Shown: positions 18,654-28,900, numbered from the stretch's first letter. The stretch: 64,000 nucleotides of DNA from Gillisella vitis (GCF_014204625.1 NZ_JACHLU010000003.1:281044-345043), one strand, 5' to 3'. Translations and numbers: made by a program. The notes: generated from the sequence alone by a model not told the origin.

Positions 18654-19172
18654 ATGATGAGCCGCAACGGGTTGCCTCTCAATCTGAATGGTCTTACGCG
18701 CCGGGCCAGCCTTTTGCCTCAAGAGTGCCTGACACGTCGGGATTGTCTTGGTGTTTTGGGTATGATGGGTGCAAGCCTGCTGGTCGCGCCTGCAAAGGCT
18801 GCACCAACCCTGCTCGATTTTGATCATCTTTACGGCAAGATCAGCGTCCTGGGTCTGGAATTTTCTGACGCGGTTAAACAGGCAGCCGGAAAATCCGTGG
18901 CAATGCGCGGCTTTATGGCCCCGCCATTGAAGGCCGAAGCCGCATTTTTTGTGCTGACCGAGATTCCCATGGCGCTTTGCCCATTCTGTTCTTCGGATTC
19001 GGATTGGCCCGATAATATCATTGTTGTCTATCTGGGCGAGAAGCAGACTTTTGTGCAGCCCAGTGCCCGTATTGAAGTCACCGGCACGCTGGAAATGGGA
19101 TCGTGGACCGACCCTGAAACCGGCTTTGTCAGTCTGCTGCGCCTGCGCAATGCCTCCTATTCTGTGGTGTGA
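18654..19172 (+). CDS. Exported protein with CPFC motif, DUF3299-like, in a metal-type ABC operon
   Basis: A 172-residue protein with a twin-arginine-like signal (TRRDCLGVLGMMGASLLVAPAKA). The mature part has a GFMAPPLKAEAAFFVL strand and a conserved ALCPFCSSDSDWPDNII stretch; two cysteines plus acids could bind a metal. The arrangement recalls DUF3299 proteins encoded with a MacB-type ABC transporter in zinc-controlled operons of other proteobacteria (for example the PA4064-PA4066 group); that link is from memory, not from a search. RBS AGGGG lies six bases before the ATG. It is followed 7 bp later by the ATPase gene. Confidence 0.6.
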   Translation: MMSRNGLPLNLNGLTRRASLLPQECLTRRDCLGVLGMMGASLLVAPAKAAPTLLDFDHLYGKISVLGLEFSDAVKQAAGKSVAMRGFMAPPLKAEAAFFVLTEIPMALCPFCSSDSDWPDNIIVVYLGEKQTFVQPSARIEVTGTLEMGSWTDPETGFVSLLRLRNASYSVV

Positions 19173-19178
19173 TCCGCG

Positions 19179-19868
19179 ATGCTCTCTCTTGTTTTGAATG
19201 ATGTGACTGTGCGCTACGCCGGTCTTTCCAAGCCGGTTCTGGATGTGCCGGGCCTCAGCCTTGCAGCCGGGGCGCAGTTGGCGATTACCGGCGGGTCCGG
19301 GTCTGGCAAGAGCACGCTGGTCAATGTCATCACCGGGCTGGAGAGCCTGCGCCATGGCCATGCACGCTGGAATGATACGGATCTTGCCACGCTATCCGAG
19401 AGTGCGCGAGATCGTTTTCGCGCCAGCAATATTGGCCTTGTGATGCAGGATTTTCACCTGTTTTCGGGCCTGTCTGCCATTGATAATATTCTGCTTCCGG
19501 CGCGCCTGTCGCGGCTTGCCACACAAGAGTGCGTTGAGCGCGGCCACGCCTTGATGCAGCGCTTTGGTCTGGAGCGCCCGGATCAGCCGGTTGAAACCAT
19601 GTCGCGTGGCGAGATGCAGCGGGTGGCGGTTGCTCGTGCGCTGTTGCGCAAACCCGGCGTGATCATTGCCGATGAGCCAACCGCCAGTCTGGATGCGGAA
19701 GCCGGGGCGGCGGTGGCCGATCTGCTGCTGGATGTGGCAGGCAGCGAGGGCAGCACATTGATTGTCGTGTCGCATGATACCCGGCTGGTCGAGCGCCTGC
19801 CGCGCCGCATCGAGCTGAAAAACGGCACGATCCTTTATGACACACAGGCACAGGAGTGCGGCCAATGA
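19179..19868 (+). CDS. ABC transporter ATP-binding protein (LolD/MacB family)
   Basis: A 229-residue ATPase with Walker A GGSGSGKSTL, signature MSRGEMQRVAVARALL (MSRGE in place of LSGGE), Walker B VIIADEPTASLD and the switch histidine in VVSHDTRL. It powers the permease encoded next; the stop overlaps the next start by four bases (ATGA). This subfamily couples to single-permease FtsX/MacB-type partners that move lipoproteins, peptides or unknown ligands rather than importing solutes in the usual way. Confidence 0.92.
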   Translation: MLSLVLNDVTVRYAGLSKPVLDVPGLSLAAGAQLAITGGSGSGKSTLVNVITGLESLRHGHARWNDTDLATLSESARDRFRASNIGLVMQDFHLFSGLSAIDNILLPARLSRLATQECVERGHALMQRFGLERPDQPVETMSRGEMQRVAVARALLRKPGVIIADEPTASLDAEAGAAVADLLLDVAGSEGSTLIVVSHDTRLVERLPRRIELKNGTILYDTQAQECGQ

Positions 19869-21157
19869 TCCGTTTTATTCTGGCTGATCTGCGTCGTCTC
19901 TGGGTGGGGGCGCTGGTGGTGTGTCTGCTGGTGGCGCTATCGACGGCGCTGGGTGTTGCCGTGACCTTGCAGGAGCGCGCCTTGCGGCTGGGCAGCGCGC
20001 GGGCTGCGGATAAGTTTGATCTGGTGGTTGGCGCTGCGGGATCGGAAACGCAACTGGTGTTGTCTTCTGTCTTTCTCCAGCCCGCGCCACTGCCGCTTGT
20101 GCCGGGTTCTGTTGTGGCAAAACTGCAAGCCGATGAGCGGGTTGCATGGGCGGCCCCCGTGGCGTTTGGCGATAGTTTTGCGGGCTATCCCATTGTTGGC
20201 ACAACGACGACGTTGATCACTGAGACCACCACAGGCTTTACCGCGGGCGCGATGTTTGCCCGCGAAGGGCAGGCGGTGATTGGATCTGGCGTTGCGCTGA
20301 ACGTTGGCGATACCGTCAAGCCAATGCATGGAACGGCGGCCGAGGGCGGCCATACCCATGGCGAACTGGCCTATCATGTGGTGGGCAAGCTGAAGCCAAC
20401 CGGAACCGCCTGGGATCGTGCCATTCTGGTGCCGGTTCAGGCGGTCTGGCATATCCATGGCCTTGGTGGTGATCACGATCATGATGACCATGAACACGAT
20501 GATGCTGCCGGTGCGGAGGCTGTGGCTGATCATGTCCATTCTGAAGAGGATCACGATGAGCATGACCATCATGGTCACAGTGACCCTGATGCGGCGCTTG
20601 TCGAGACATTTGATGCAGACGATCCTGGTGTTCCGGCCATTCTGGTCAAGCCCAAAACCATTGCCGCCGCCTATAAGCTCCGGCAGGAATACCGCACGGA
20701 TCACACGCTGGGCATCTTTCCGGGTGAAGTGCTGACCCGGCTTTATGCGACATTGGGGGATGTCAAAAAAGTGCTGTCTGTGGTGGCCATAGGGGCGCAA
20801 GCATTGGTGGCGGGGGCCTTGCTGCTGGTAACGGTTGTGCACATTGGCCAGCGGCGCAAACAGATTGGCGCGCTGCGGGCTTTTGGTGCACCGCGCCTGT
20901 CTGTGTTCATGATTGTCTGGCTGGAGCTGTTTGTTGTGGTTTTGCTCGGCATTGGTCTCGGTGTTGGCCTTGGTTATGGGGTTGCCATGGCTATTTCGCA
21001 AACCGTGCAGAGCCAGAGCGGCTTTGATCTGCCAGTGGAGTTCGTCCGGCAGGATGCTTGGCAGGTTGTTGCCATGGTGATCTTCGCGGGTGTTTTGTCA
21101 TCTTTGCCCGCATGGCTTGCCTATCGCCAGTCTCCAGTGGCGGCATTGCGCGCCTGA
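19865..21157 (+). CDS. MacB/FtsX-type ABC permease with a His/Asp-rich periplasmic loop
   Basis: A 430-residue permease with one N-terminal helix (LVVCLLVALSTALGVAVTL), a large periplasmic domain and three C-terminal helices (LVAGALLLVTVVHIG, LFVVVLLGIGLGVGLGYGVA, VVAMVIFAGVLSSLPAWLA), the FtsX/MacB topology. Between about residues 195 and 245 the loop has dense histidine clusters (GDHDHDDHEHDD, EEDHDEHDHHGHSD), typical of a zinc or other metal-binding segment. With the CPFC exported protein and ATPase this points to a metal-related export or envelope-maintenance system. The start at 19865 has AGGAG eight bases before it. Confidence 0.86.
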   Translation: MIRFILADLRRLWVGALVVCLLVALSTALGVAVTLQERALRLGSARAADKFDLVVGAAGSETQLVLSSVFLQPAPLPLVPGSVVAKLQADERVAWAAPVAFGDSFAGYPIVGTTTTLITETTTGFTAGAMFAREGQAVIGSGVALNVGDTVKPMHGTAAEGGHTHGELAYHVVGKLKPTGTAWDRAILVPVQAVWHIHGLGGDHDHDDHEHDDAAGAEAVADHVHSEEDHDEHDHHGHSDPDAALVETFDADDPGVPAILVKPKTIAAAYKLRQEYRTDHTLGIFPGEVLTRLYATLGDVKKVLSVVAIGAQALVAGALLLVTVVHIGQRRKQIGALRAFGAPRLSVFMIVWLELFVVVLLGIGLGVGLGYGVAMAISQTVQSQSGFDLPVEFVRQDAWQVVAMVIFAGVLSSLPAWLAYRQSPVAALRA

Positions 21158-21220
21158 CCCTTGATGCGGTGTCCGCACAGGTTTCATCCTGCCGATTGCA
21201 TGATGTGACCTGACAGACCC

Positions 21221-23134
21221 TCATGAGGCAAAGGGCTCCAGCTCTGCTTTTGGATGTGAATTATCCTGTATTGCAGGCATGGCTGGCGGCGTGCGGTGGC
21301 AATCGCGCCCATCGTGCTTGGCACAATAAAGGGCGCGGTCAGCATCCGCAATCAGGTCTTCAGCGCGTTGATTGCTGGTGGGCACCATGGTTGCAACGCC
21401 GATACTGACAGTGACAATGCCTTTGCTGCTATCCGCATGGGGAATTTGCAGGGCGCGAACCGCATTTTGATATTGTTTTGCCAGTTCCTGCGCACCGGCA
21501 AGATCAGTGCAGGGAAGAATCAATGCCATTTCCTCGCCCCCGTAACGGGCCGCGCTATCGGTGCTGCGTTTGGCAACGGCTTTCAGGCGTGCTGCCACCT
21601 GTCGCAAACATTCATCGCCGACCTGATGGCCATAGTGGTCGTTGAACAGTTTGAAATGGTCAATATCCACCAGCAGCAGGCTTAAAGGCTCCTCGGCACG
21701 GCGGGCCCGGGCAAATTCGTAGGCAATTTTGTCGTCGAAGGCGCGGCGGTTGAAAAGCCCGGTGAGCCCATCGGTAAAGGCAGCCTTTTCGAGGGCACGG
21801 TTGGCGTTTTTCAACACCTCTTCCGCCTCTCTGGTGCGGGTCACATCGGTAAAAACAACGATTGAGCCACCGCCACCAACGTTGCGCGTGCGCGCTTCCA
21901 GCGTGCGGCCGTCCCAGAGGTGAATTTCACGGGTGCCGGGCATGAGCAAGGGTTTTCGGGGAGCGTCTTCGTCCGGGATCAGAATTTCCTCACCCCGCTC
22001 CTGCGATATAGCCACAATATCACGAATATTGGCTCCTGGAATGCGTATATCCGAGGTTTTAGAAAACAGGGCCAGATAGCGTGCGTTGCAATAAGCCAGA
22101 TTGCCATTGCGATCGAACATCACCAGACCATCGGCCATATTGGCCAGCGCATCCGAAAGCTGCTGCTGACTTTCCGCCAGTTTCTGCTCCAGCACCTTGT
22201 GGGCGGTAATATCGCGGTTGTGGGTTACAATCCCGACGATTTCTCCCGTGGCGTCGTCGCGGATCGGGTTCTTGAGGGTTGAAAACCAGCCCCTTTCGCC
22301 ATCCGGTTTTTGATAGCTCTGCAAAATATGGGCTGGTTGGCCGCTTTTCAACACGGCCTGTTCGTCTGCCAGATAGCTGGCGGCAAGGTCTGGTGGATGA
22401 AAATCTGCATCGCTCTTGCCCAGCAGGTCTTCTGGGCACTTGACGTTAAGCGCCTGTGCTGTTGCGGGATTGGCAATGATAAAACGACCTTCGCGGTCTT
22501 TGGCATTCAGACTTTCTGGCAGGGTTTCGGCGATCAGGCGATAAAGCTTGGCCCTCCAGATTTTGTCCCGCAAGCGCAACTCGGTTCGCAGCAGGTGCGT
22601 TGCGATCAATACGGCCGTGAAAAGCAAGGGTACAAGCAATGCAAGGCCGTTCAGGGTTTTGGCCCAGACTTCGGTTGGCAGAACAAAAATGGCCAGTTGC
22701 GGCACGGTTGCAACGCCTGCGCTGAACAGCACAATATTGCGGGTGCTCAAGATGGCTTTGTCATCGCGCCAGCTGACCGAGACCCCGATGACCGCGGCTA
22801 GCAGAATGGTGATGGTGCCTGCACCCGTGCCAGCACCGCCCAAAGAAATACGATAGACAATGGCAATCGTGGCCGAGCACAAGGCCGAGACTGGCCCACC
22901 TATCAGGCCGGAGAGGGCGATGGATGCGGTGCGCAGATCGGTAAATATGCCGGGTGCGACGTGAATGGGAAACATCATCGCGGCAATGGAGGCACAACCG
23001 CCGACAATGCCGAGGCCAATCGGGCGAAGCGCTGGCTGGTGATCTTCCAGCCATGCATCAGCGCGGCTCCACACCGTGGCAAACAGCACGGCAAGGGCCA
23101 CGTTGACTAAAATCAGTATGCCGGTTCCATCCAT
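21221..23134 (-). CDS. Membrane-bound diguanylate cyclase: 5TM-LYT, two PAS, GGDEF
   Basis: A 637-residue sensor-cyclase. The N-terminal about 180 residues form five or six helices of the 5TM-5TMR_LYT type (IGLGIVGGCASIAAMMFP, GGPVSALCSATIAIVYR). Two PAS-like domains follow (LPESLNAKDREGRFIIANP; NMADGLVMFDRNGNLAYCN). The C-terminal GGDEF domain has RYGGEEM at the active site, with an RSTD inhibitory-site motif five residues before it. It should make cyclic di-GMP, with product feedback. The last motif position is Met instead of Phe. The ATG at 23134 was chosen although the nearest GAGG is about 14 bases away; a TTG at 23176 is possible. Confidence 0.88.
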   Translation of the reverse strand: MDGTGILILVNVALAVLFATVWSRADAWLEDHQPALRPIGLGIVGGCASIAAMMFPIHVAPGIFTDLRTASIALSGLIGGPVSALCSATIAIVYRISLGGAGTGAGTITILLAAVIGVSVSWRDDKAILSTRNIVLFSAGVATVPQLAIFVLPTEVWAKTLNGLALLVPLLFTAVLIATHLLRTELRLRDKIWRAKLYRLIAETLPESLNAKDREGRFIIANPATAQALNVKCPEDLLGKSDADFHPPDLAASYLADEQAVLKSGQPAHILQSYQKPDGERGWFSTLKNPIRDDATGEIVGIVTHNRDITAHKVLEQKLAESQQQLSDALANMADGLVMFDRNGNLAYCNARYLALFSKTSDIRIPGANIRDIVAISQERGEEILIPDEDAPRKPLLMPGTREIHLWDGRTLEARTRNVGGGGSIVVFTDVTRTREAEEVLKNANRALEKAAFTDGLTGLFNRRAFDDKIAYEFARARRAEEPLSLLLVDIDHFKLFNDHYGHQVGDECLRQVAARLKAVAKRSTDSAARYGGEEMALILPCTDLAGAQELAKQYQNAVRALQIPHADSSKGIVTVSIGVATMVPTSNQRAEDLIADADRALYCAKHDGRDCHRTPPAMPAIQDNSHPKAELEPFAS

Positions 23135-23347
23135 TGCTGTCGGCTCATCCTCATTTGCAACCCGATTGCCCGGCAATGCTGATTGTCGGGAGCATGATCA
23201 TATGAGGTATATGTTAATTTGTACTTTCGAATTTACGATTGTTGTTTTCAATGTTGCCATCACCGCAAAAGCATTCTGCCCCCTTGAGGCACACCGGAGT
23301 CCGGGCTACAGCCAAGACATGAAAAGCTGTTGCAGGCGGGAAATGAC

Positions 23348-23992
23348 ATGACGGGAAAGAAGCAGACATCGGGCCTTCGCAAGGCCATGACCTCCACGCC
23401 TGAGCAGCACTCCCTGCTGGAAGACGTGCAGGGTGTGCTGGCGGGCAGTCTTTTGGCATCTCTGGGCGTGGTGTTATTGTCCAGCGCCAAGCTGCTCTCG
23501 GGTGGAACCGCCGGGGTGGCATTTTTGCTTCATTATCTCAGCGATATTGGCTTTGGAGCAATTTTCTTTGCCATTAACCTGCCGTTTTACTATTTTGCCT
23601 TTCGCCGCATGGGGCTTGCCTTCACGGCAAAAACATTTATCGCCGTGCTGCTGACATCGGTTTTCAGCGCGGTTTTACCCAGATTTATCGGCTTTTCCGT
23701 GCTCGATCCTCTGGTTGCGGCGGTGTTGGGTGGTTTGCTGGTTGGCTCTGGTATGTTGGCGCTGTTTCGCCACAAGGCAAGCCTCGGTGGCTTTGGGATT
23801 CTGGCGCTTTATCTGCAAGACCGGTTTGGCTGGCGGGCAGGGCTGGTCCAGCTTTGCTTTGATGGCACCGTGCTGATTGGCTCGTTTTTCGTCGCCACTC
23901 CCGGTATTATCGCCGCCTCGATTGCAGGTGCGGTGGTTTTAAACCTGGTCTTGGCCATCAACCACCGCAAGGACCGCTATATCGCGGTCTGA
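23348..23992 (+). CDS. YitT family membrane protein (second paralogue)
   Basis: A 214-residue protein with the same layout as the protein at 3697-4335: LLEDVQGVLAGSLLASLGVV, LSGGTAGVAFLLHYLSD, RHKASLGGFGILALYLQDRFG and a C-terminal VVLNL...NHRKDRYIAV. Multi-helix inner-membrane protein of unknown function. The ATG at 23348 has GGCGGGA eight bases upstream; an in-frame ATG 18 bases earlier lacks one. It converges with the bile acid symporter gene, leaving only 6 bp between them. Confidence 0.85.
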   Translation: MTGKKQTSGLRKAMTSTPEQHSLLEDVQGVLAGSLLASLGVVLLSSAKLLSGGTAGVAFLLHYLSDIGFGAIFFAINLPFYYFAFRRMGLAFTAKTFIAVLLTSVFSAVLPRFIGFSVLDPLVAAVLGGLLVGSGMLALFRHKASLGGFGILALYLQDRFGWRAGLVQLCFDGTVLIGSFFVATPGIIAASIAGAVVLNLVLAINHRKDRYIAV

Positions 23993-23998
23993 CTGCTG

Positions 23999-24928
23999 TT
24001 ATTTTTCGCCGCGGCGCGAGAAATAATTGGCCAAAATCGCCCCGGATATATTGTGCCAGACACTGAAGATGGCACTGGGAACGGCAGCAACTGGCGAGAA
24101 ATAGGCATTGGCAAGGGCAGCACCCAGACCACTGTTTTGCATTCCCACTTCAATGGCGATGGCTTTGCGTTTGGACAAATTGAGGCCCAGTGCCTTGGCG
24201 GCAAAAAAGCCCAGAAGATAGCCAAGGCCGTTGTGCAGCACCACGACGGCAAAAATCATCAGGCCCGATTGGGCAATGGCGGCTTTGCTGGCCCCAACCA
24301 CGGCAGCCACAATCAGCACAATGCCGATAACACTCACCAGTGGCAGAACAGGAACGGCAGCGCGAACCGCCTGCGGCAAGAGTTTTTGAGCCAGAAAGCC
24401 CAAGGCCAGAGGGGCCAGCACGATCTTGACGATGCTGATAAACATCGCCCAGGCATCGACCGGCAGAAACTGGCTGGCCAGAAGCCAGACCAGAAACGGC
24501 GTGACCAGAGGTGCAGCCAACGTGGTGACACTGGTGCAGGCAACCGACAGGGCGACATCGCCTTTGCTGAGATAGGTCATGACGTTGGAGGATGTGCCTC
24601 CGGGGCAGCAACCAACCAGAATAACGCCCGCCGCCACTTCTGGCGGCATGGGGATGATATGGGTGAGCAGCACGGCCAGCAATGGCATGATCAGAAACTG
24701 GCAGATGACGCCAATCGTGACCTCAACAGGGCGGCGGGCCACTTCCTTGAAATCATCAACAGAGAGTGTCAGCCCCATGCCAAACATGATGATGGCCAGA
24801 AGGGTGACAATCCAGGGCGCAATCTGTTTGGCCTGATCCGGGAAAAGAAACCCGAGAACGGCGCAGACAATCACCCAGAGGGCAAATGTTTTACCAACAA
24901 ATGCAGAAAAAGCGGCGAGTGTTTTCAA
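23999..24928 (-). CDS. Bile acid:sodium symporter (BASS) family transporter
   Basis: A 309-residue polytopic protein with about ten helices and BASS hallmarks: GVILVGCCPGGTSSNVMTYLSKGD (Na-site region) and AIAIEVGMQNSGLGAALA (second crossover). Bacterial members take up pantoate, pyruvate-like or other organic anions with sodium; the substrate is unknown. I set the start at a TTG (24928) because AAGGAGAGGA lies directly before it; an ATG 21 bases upstream would place that ribosome site inside the gene and has none of its own. The resulting N-terminus (LKTLAAFSAFVGKTFALWV) is normal for the family. Confidence 0.88.
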   Translation of the reverse strand: MKTLAAFSAFVGKTFALWVIVCAVLGFLFPDQAKQIAPWIVTLLAIIMFGMGLTLSVDDFKEVARRPVEVTIGVICQFLIMPLLAVLLTHIIPMPPEVAAGVILVGCCPGGTSSNVMTYLSKGDVALSVACTSVTTLAAPLVTPFLVWLLASQFLPVDAWAMFISIVKIVLAPLALGFLAQKLLPQAVRAAVPVLPLVSVIGIVLIVAAVVGASKAAIAQSGLMIFAVVVLHNGLGYLLGFFAAKALGLNLSKRKAIAIEVGMQNSGLGAALANAYFSPVAAVPSAIFSVWHNISGAILANYFSRRGEK

Positions 24929-25101
24929 AATCCTCTCCTTACATAACAATTTGGGCCGGGTGTAGATCGGATAATTGCGAAGTCAAGCCGTGAGATGGGC
25001 TGATGTGATGCACTTTGATCAACTGGAATGGAAATTGCGCTTGGTATCGCGTGTGGCATAGTCTGTGCCACAAGACCGAATAATGCTCAGGAAAGTGACA
25101 G

Positions 25102-25875
25102 ATGATGACGTTTTTTCGCGCAAGTCTGGTGTGTGCCCTTCTGTTGGCGGCTCCGGCCGCTTACGCCGAGGATGGTACCCTTGCCGCCATTCAGAAAGCA
25201 GGGGTCATTCGCATCGGCACCACCGGCGACTACAAGCCTTTCAGCTACAAGGGTGCCGATGGCGTGCTGGTGGGGGCTGATATTGCCATGGGCAAGGAAT
25301 TGGCTTCGGACCTTGGTGTGAAGCCGGAATTTGTCACCACCACATGGAAAACCATGCTGGAGGATTTCAAAGCCGATAAATTCGACATGGTTCTGGGGGG
25401 TATCACGGTCAATCCCGCCCGTGCCGAAGTGGGCGATTTTTCGCTCTCCAACGTCAAGGATGGCAAGCGGCCCATCGTGCGCTGTGAAGACAAGGATAAA
25501 TTCACCACCATTGAGGCGATTGATGCGCCCTCCGTGCGGGTGATCGTCAATCCCGGTGGCACCAATGACAAGTTTGCCCACGAGCATTTCACCAAGGCCG
25601 CGATTGAAGTCTTTCCCGACAATCGCGTAATTTTTGACCAGATTGCCGCCAACAAGGCAGATGTGATGGTGACGGATGGCGTTGAAGTGGACCTGCAATC
25701 AAAGCTGCACCCCGGTGTGCTCTGCCCGGCGGCCGTGAAAGAGCCTTTTACCCATTTTGAAAACGCTTATCTTTTGCAAAAAGACCCTGCGTTCAAAGCG
25801 GCTGTCGATGGCTTTATGAGCAAAGCGCTGACAAACGGCGACTGGAAAGCCAAGCTGGATGCGGCGATGCAGTAA
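25102..25875 (+). CDS. PheC-like periplasmic cyclohexadienyl dehydratase / solute-binding protein
   Basis: A 257-residue periplasmic-binding-fold protein with a signal peptide ending AAYAE. The blocks RIGTTGDYKPFSY, DKFDMVLGGITVNPAR, RVIVNPGGTNDKFAHEHF and DVMVTDGVEVDLQSKLHP closely follow those I recall for PheC, which turns prephenate and arogenate into phenylpyruvate and phenylalanine. The glutamate in TDGVEVDLQ matches the position I would expect for the PheC catalytic acid. No ABC permease or ATPase gene is adjacent, which also favours an enzyme over a transport receptor. A plain amino-acid binding protein remains possible. It is divergent from the BASS gene. Confidence 0.72.
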   Translation: MMTFFRASLVCALLLAAPAAYAEDGTLAAIQKAGVIRIGTTGDYKPFSYKGADGVLVGADIAMGKELASDLGVKPEFVTTTWKTMLEDFKADKFDMVLGGITVNPARAEVGDFSLSNVKDGKRPIVRCEDKDKFTTIEAIDAPSVRVIVNPGGTNDKFAHEHFTKAAIEVFPDNRVIFDQIAANKADVMVTDGVEVDLQSKLHPGVLCPAAVKEPFTHFENAYLLQKDPAFKAAVDGFMSKALTNGDWKAKLDAAMQ

Positions 25876-25900
25876 GCCCACATCATCTTCGCCGCCGCGC

Positions 25901-28900
25901 TCATTCGGCAGCGCTGCGGCGGGGAGAGGATGCCTGGGTCAGAAACGCCCTGAGTGCTGCCGGTTTGACTGGTTTATGTTGAACGGTGATAGACTGGCGT
26001 TCGGCTTCATGGCGCACAGCCATCGTTCTGTCTGCGGTGAGGAGAAGGCCGGGTATGGGGTGCTGATACAGGGCCCGCAGCCGCAAGATTGCCCCAATGC
26101 CACTGCCGTCGCCCAGATGGTAATCGGCAATCATCACGTCTGGCGGTTCAGGATTGGCGGCAAACATCGCATCCAGCTCTGCAACAGAGCCTGCGGTCAG
26201 CACGGTGCAGCCCCACCCACCGATCAGCAGGCGCATTCCTTCTAAAATATCCGGCTCGTTATCAATGCAAAAAACCCGAACCCCGCTGAGCCGCGAGGCA
26301 GCGATGGCCGGAGACAGGGCCTTGTGCGCGTTGGGGCCAGTTGCGGTGCTGGCTTTGACCAGCGGCATTGTCACCCGGAAACTGGTGCCACGCCCCTGCT
26401 GTGATTCCAGCTCCACCGGATGTTTGAGAACGCGGGCAATGCGATCGACAATCGATAGGCCAAGGCCGAGGCCAGAGGCGTTTTTCATGCCTTCATCCAG
26501 CCGCGCAAACTCCTTGAACACGGTGCGGAATTTCGAAGACGGAATGCCAATGCCGGAATCCGTGACCTGAATAACCGCCTGATCACCGCGCCTGCGCACG
26601 CCCACCAGCACCTTGCCCGATGGCGTGTATTTGATGGCGTTCGACACCAGATTTTGCACCAGTCGCCGCAGCAGATTGGCATCAGAGCGAACGGTGAGCG
26701 TGGTTGGCATGATGATCAGCTTGAGGTTTTTCTCGCGCGCCATCGGCTCGAAATCGGTGCGAATACGCTCCAGAAGGTCTTGCAGGGCAACAGCCGCAAA
26801 GCGTGGCTTCATCGCTCCGGTGTCCAGCCTTGAAAGATCCAGCACGGCACCGAGAATAAGTTCAACCGATTCCAGTGCCGAGTCGATATTGCGGGCAAGA
26901 ACCGCATCATCCGATGTGCCGATCCGTTCCACAAGCGCCGAGGAATAAAGCCTTGCGGCATTGAGCGGCTGTAAAATATCGTGGCCAGCGGCGGCGAAAA
27001 ACCGTGTCTTGCCAATATTGGCTTCATCGGCGCTGGCGCGGGCTTCTGCCAATGCCTTGTTCACCCGCGTCAGTTCAGAGGTGCGATCACCAACCCTTTG
27101 CTCCAGTGTTTCATTGGCCTGCTTCAGAGCGCGGTCTGCTGCCACCTGCTGGCTGATGTCGGTAAAGGTCGCCACCAGTCCCTTGTCTGGCATGGCATTG
27201 CTGCGCACTTCGACAATGCGCTCGCCTGCCGCCAGAACCAGCTGGAAGGGCGCATCCAGATGATGGAAATTGGCCAGAACATGCGCCTCCTGACCGGGCG
27301 CTATATCGCCCCGAAGGCGCAATTGCTCGACAATACCATCCAGGGGCACGCCAACCTGACCCATCTCGTCGGGCAGGTCCAGCAGATCCCGAAACCTGCG
27401 GTTCCAGATGGTCAGCCTGTCGGAGGTGTCAAACACGGCAATGCCCTGATCCATCTGCGAAAGGGCGGTTTGAAGCATATCCTGATTGTATTGCAGGGCC
27501 TCACTGGCCTGATCCAGCAGCCATGCGGTATCGGCGGATGTATCCTCGACCTTTTGCAGGATCAGCGACAACACCAGTCGGGCGGACGCCGAGCCAATCG
27601 CGCTGCCCAGCAATTGCTCGGTAAAATGCACGAACGCCATGTCGGCGGGATCGTCATTGTTCAGCCTGCGTCCGGCGGTGCGCTCATAGCTGCGCAGTGA
27701 GCGCTCCATCCGCTCCTGCCCGAGATAACGGGCAATGGCAGTTTTGAGATCACCATTGCTGACGCGGGTTTTCCAGCCGCGTGTGGCAAATTGCGAGCGT
27801 AAGTGTCCGCGCACAAATATGCCGGATTGAATGCGCTCAACCGGCTTTGGGTTGCGGCTGAGACTGCCCAGTACAAAGGCAAGCGTGTTGATCAGCAGGC
27901 TCAAAACGGTTGCATTCAGCAGCAGGTCTGGATTGGGACCGGCAAAGGCATCGATCCCCGGAAACAGGAAGGAGAGAATTTGCGGTGCCAGATCCTTATG
28001 GGCGTCCAGACCAAAGCTGGGCAGCAGCAACATATAGATCCATGCCAGAAAGCCGAGGGTCAGGCCGAGAATGGCCCCACGGGCATTGGCCCGTCGCCAG
28101 ATCAGCCCGCCCAGAAGGGAGGGGGCAATCTGCGCAATGGCGGCAAAGGCCAAAAGCCCGATGGAGGACAGGCCGCGATCATCATTGGCGAGGCGATAGT
28201 AGGCATAGCCCAGCAGCAGCACGGCCAATATCGCCAGTCGACGGATAATCAGCACGGCTTTGACAAGGCTTTGCGAGGCCCCATAGCGCTGGCTGAACCC
28301 GCGCCGGAGCAGGACAGGCATGACAATATCGTTGGACATCATGATGGACAGCGCCACGGTTTCGACAATCACCATGGCGGTGGCGGCCGAAAATCCGCCC
28401 AGAAAGGTAATCAGTGAGACCATTGGCAAATCATGGGTGAGTGGCAGCGACAGCACGTAAAGATCGGCATTGCCGGTGCCGTTGAAAGCCAGAAGTCCAC
28501 CAATGGCGGCGGGCAGCACAAACAGATTGATGGCAATCAGATAGGCGGGCAGCAGAAAACGCGCCATTTTCAGTTCGCGCAGGGTGCGATTTTCCACCAC
28601 GGTCACATGAAACTGGCGCGGTAGCATCAGGATGGCAAAGGCCGAGAGCGCGATCAGCAACATCCAGCGGCTGATGGGCGTTTCATAGCTCAGCGCTGTC
28701 ATGACCCGCGGGCTGGTCCTTGCGCTCTGCCACAGATCCGCAGGACCATCAAACAGAAAAAACACCACGGTGATGCCCAGTGTCAGAAAGGCCAGCAGCT
28801 TGACGACGGACTCCATCGAAATGGCCAGAATCAATCCATCCTGATGTTCTGTTGCATCCGTATGGCGGGTGCCAAAAATCATGGCAAAACAGGCCAGCGT

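Noticed and set aside
20455..20600. Repeated GATCACGATGAC-like motif that could be taken for a DNA repeat
   Set aside because: It is the codon pattern of the His/Asp-rich loop of the permease.
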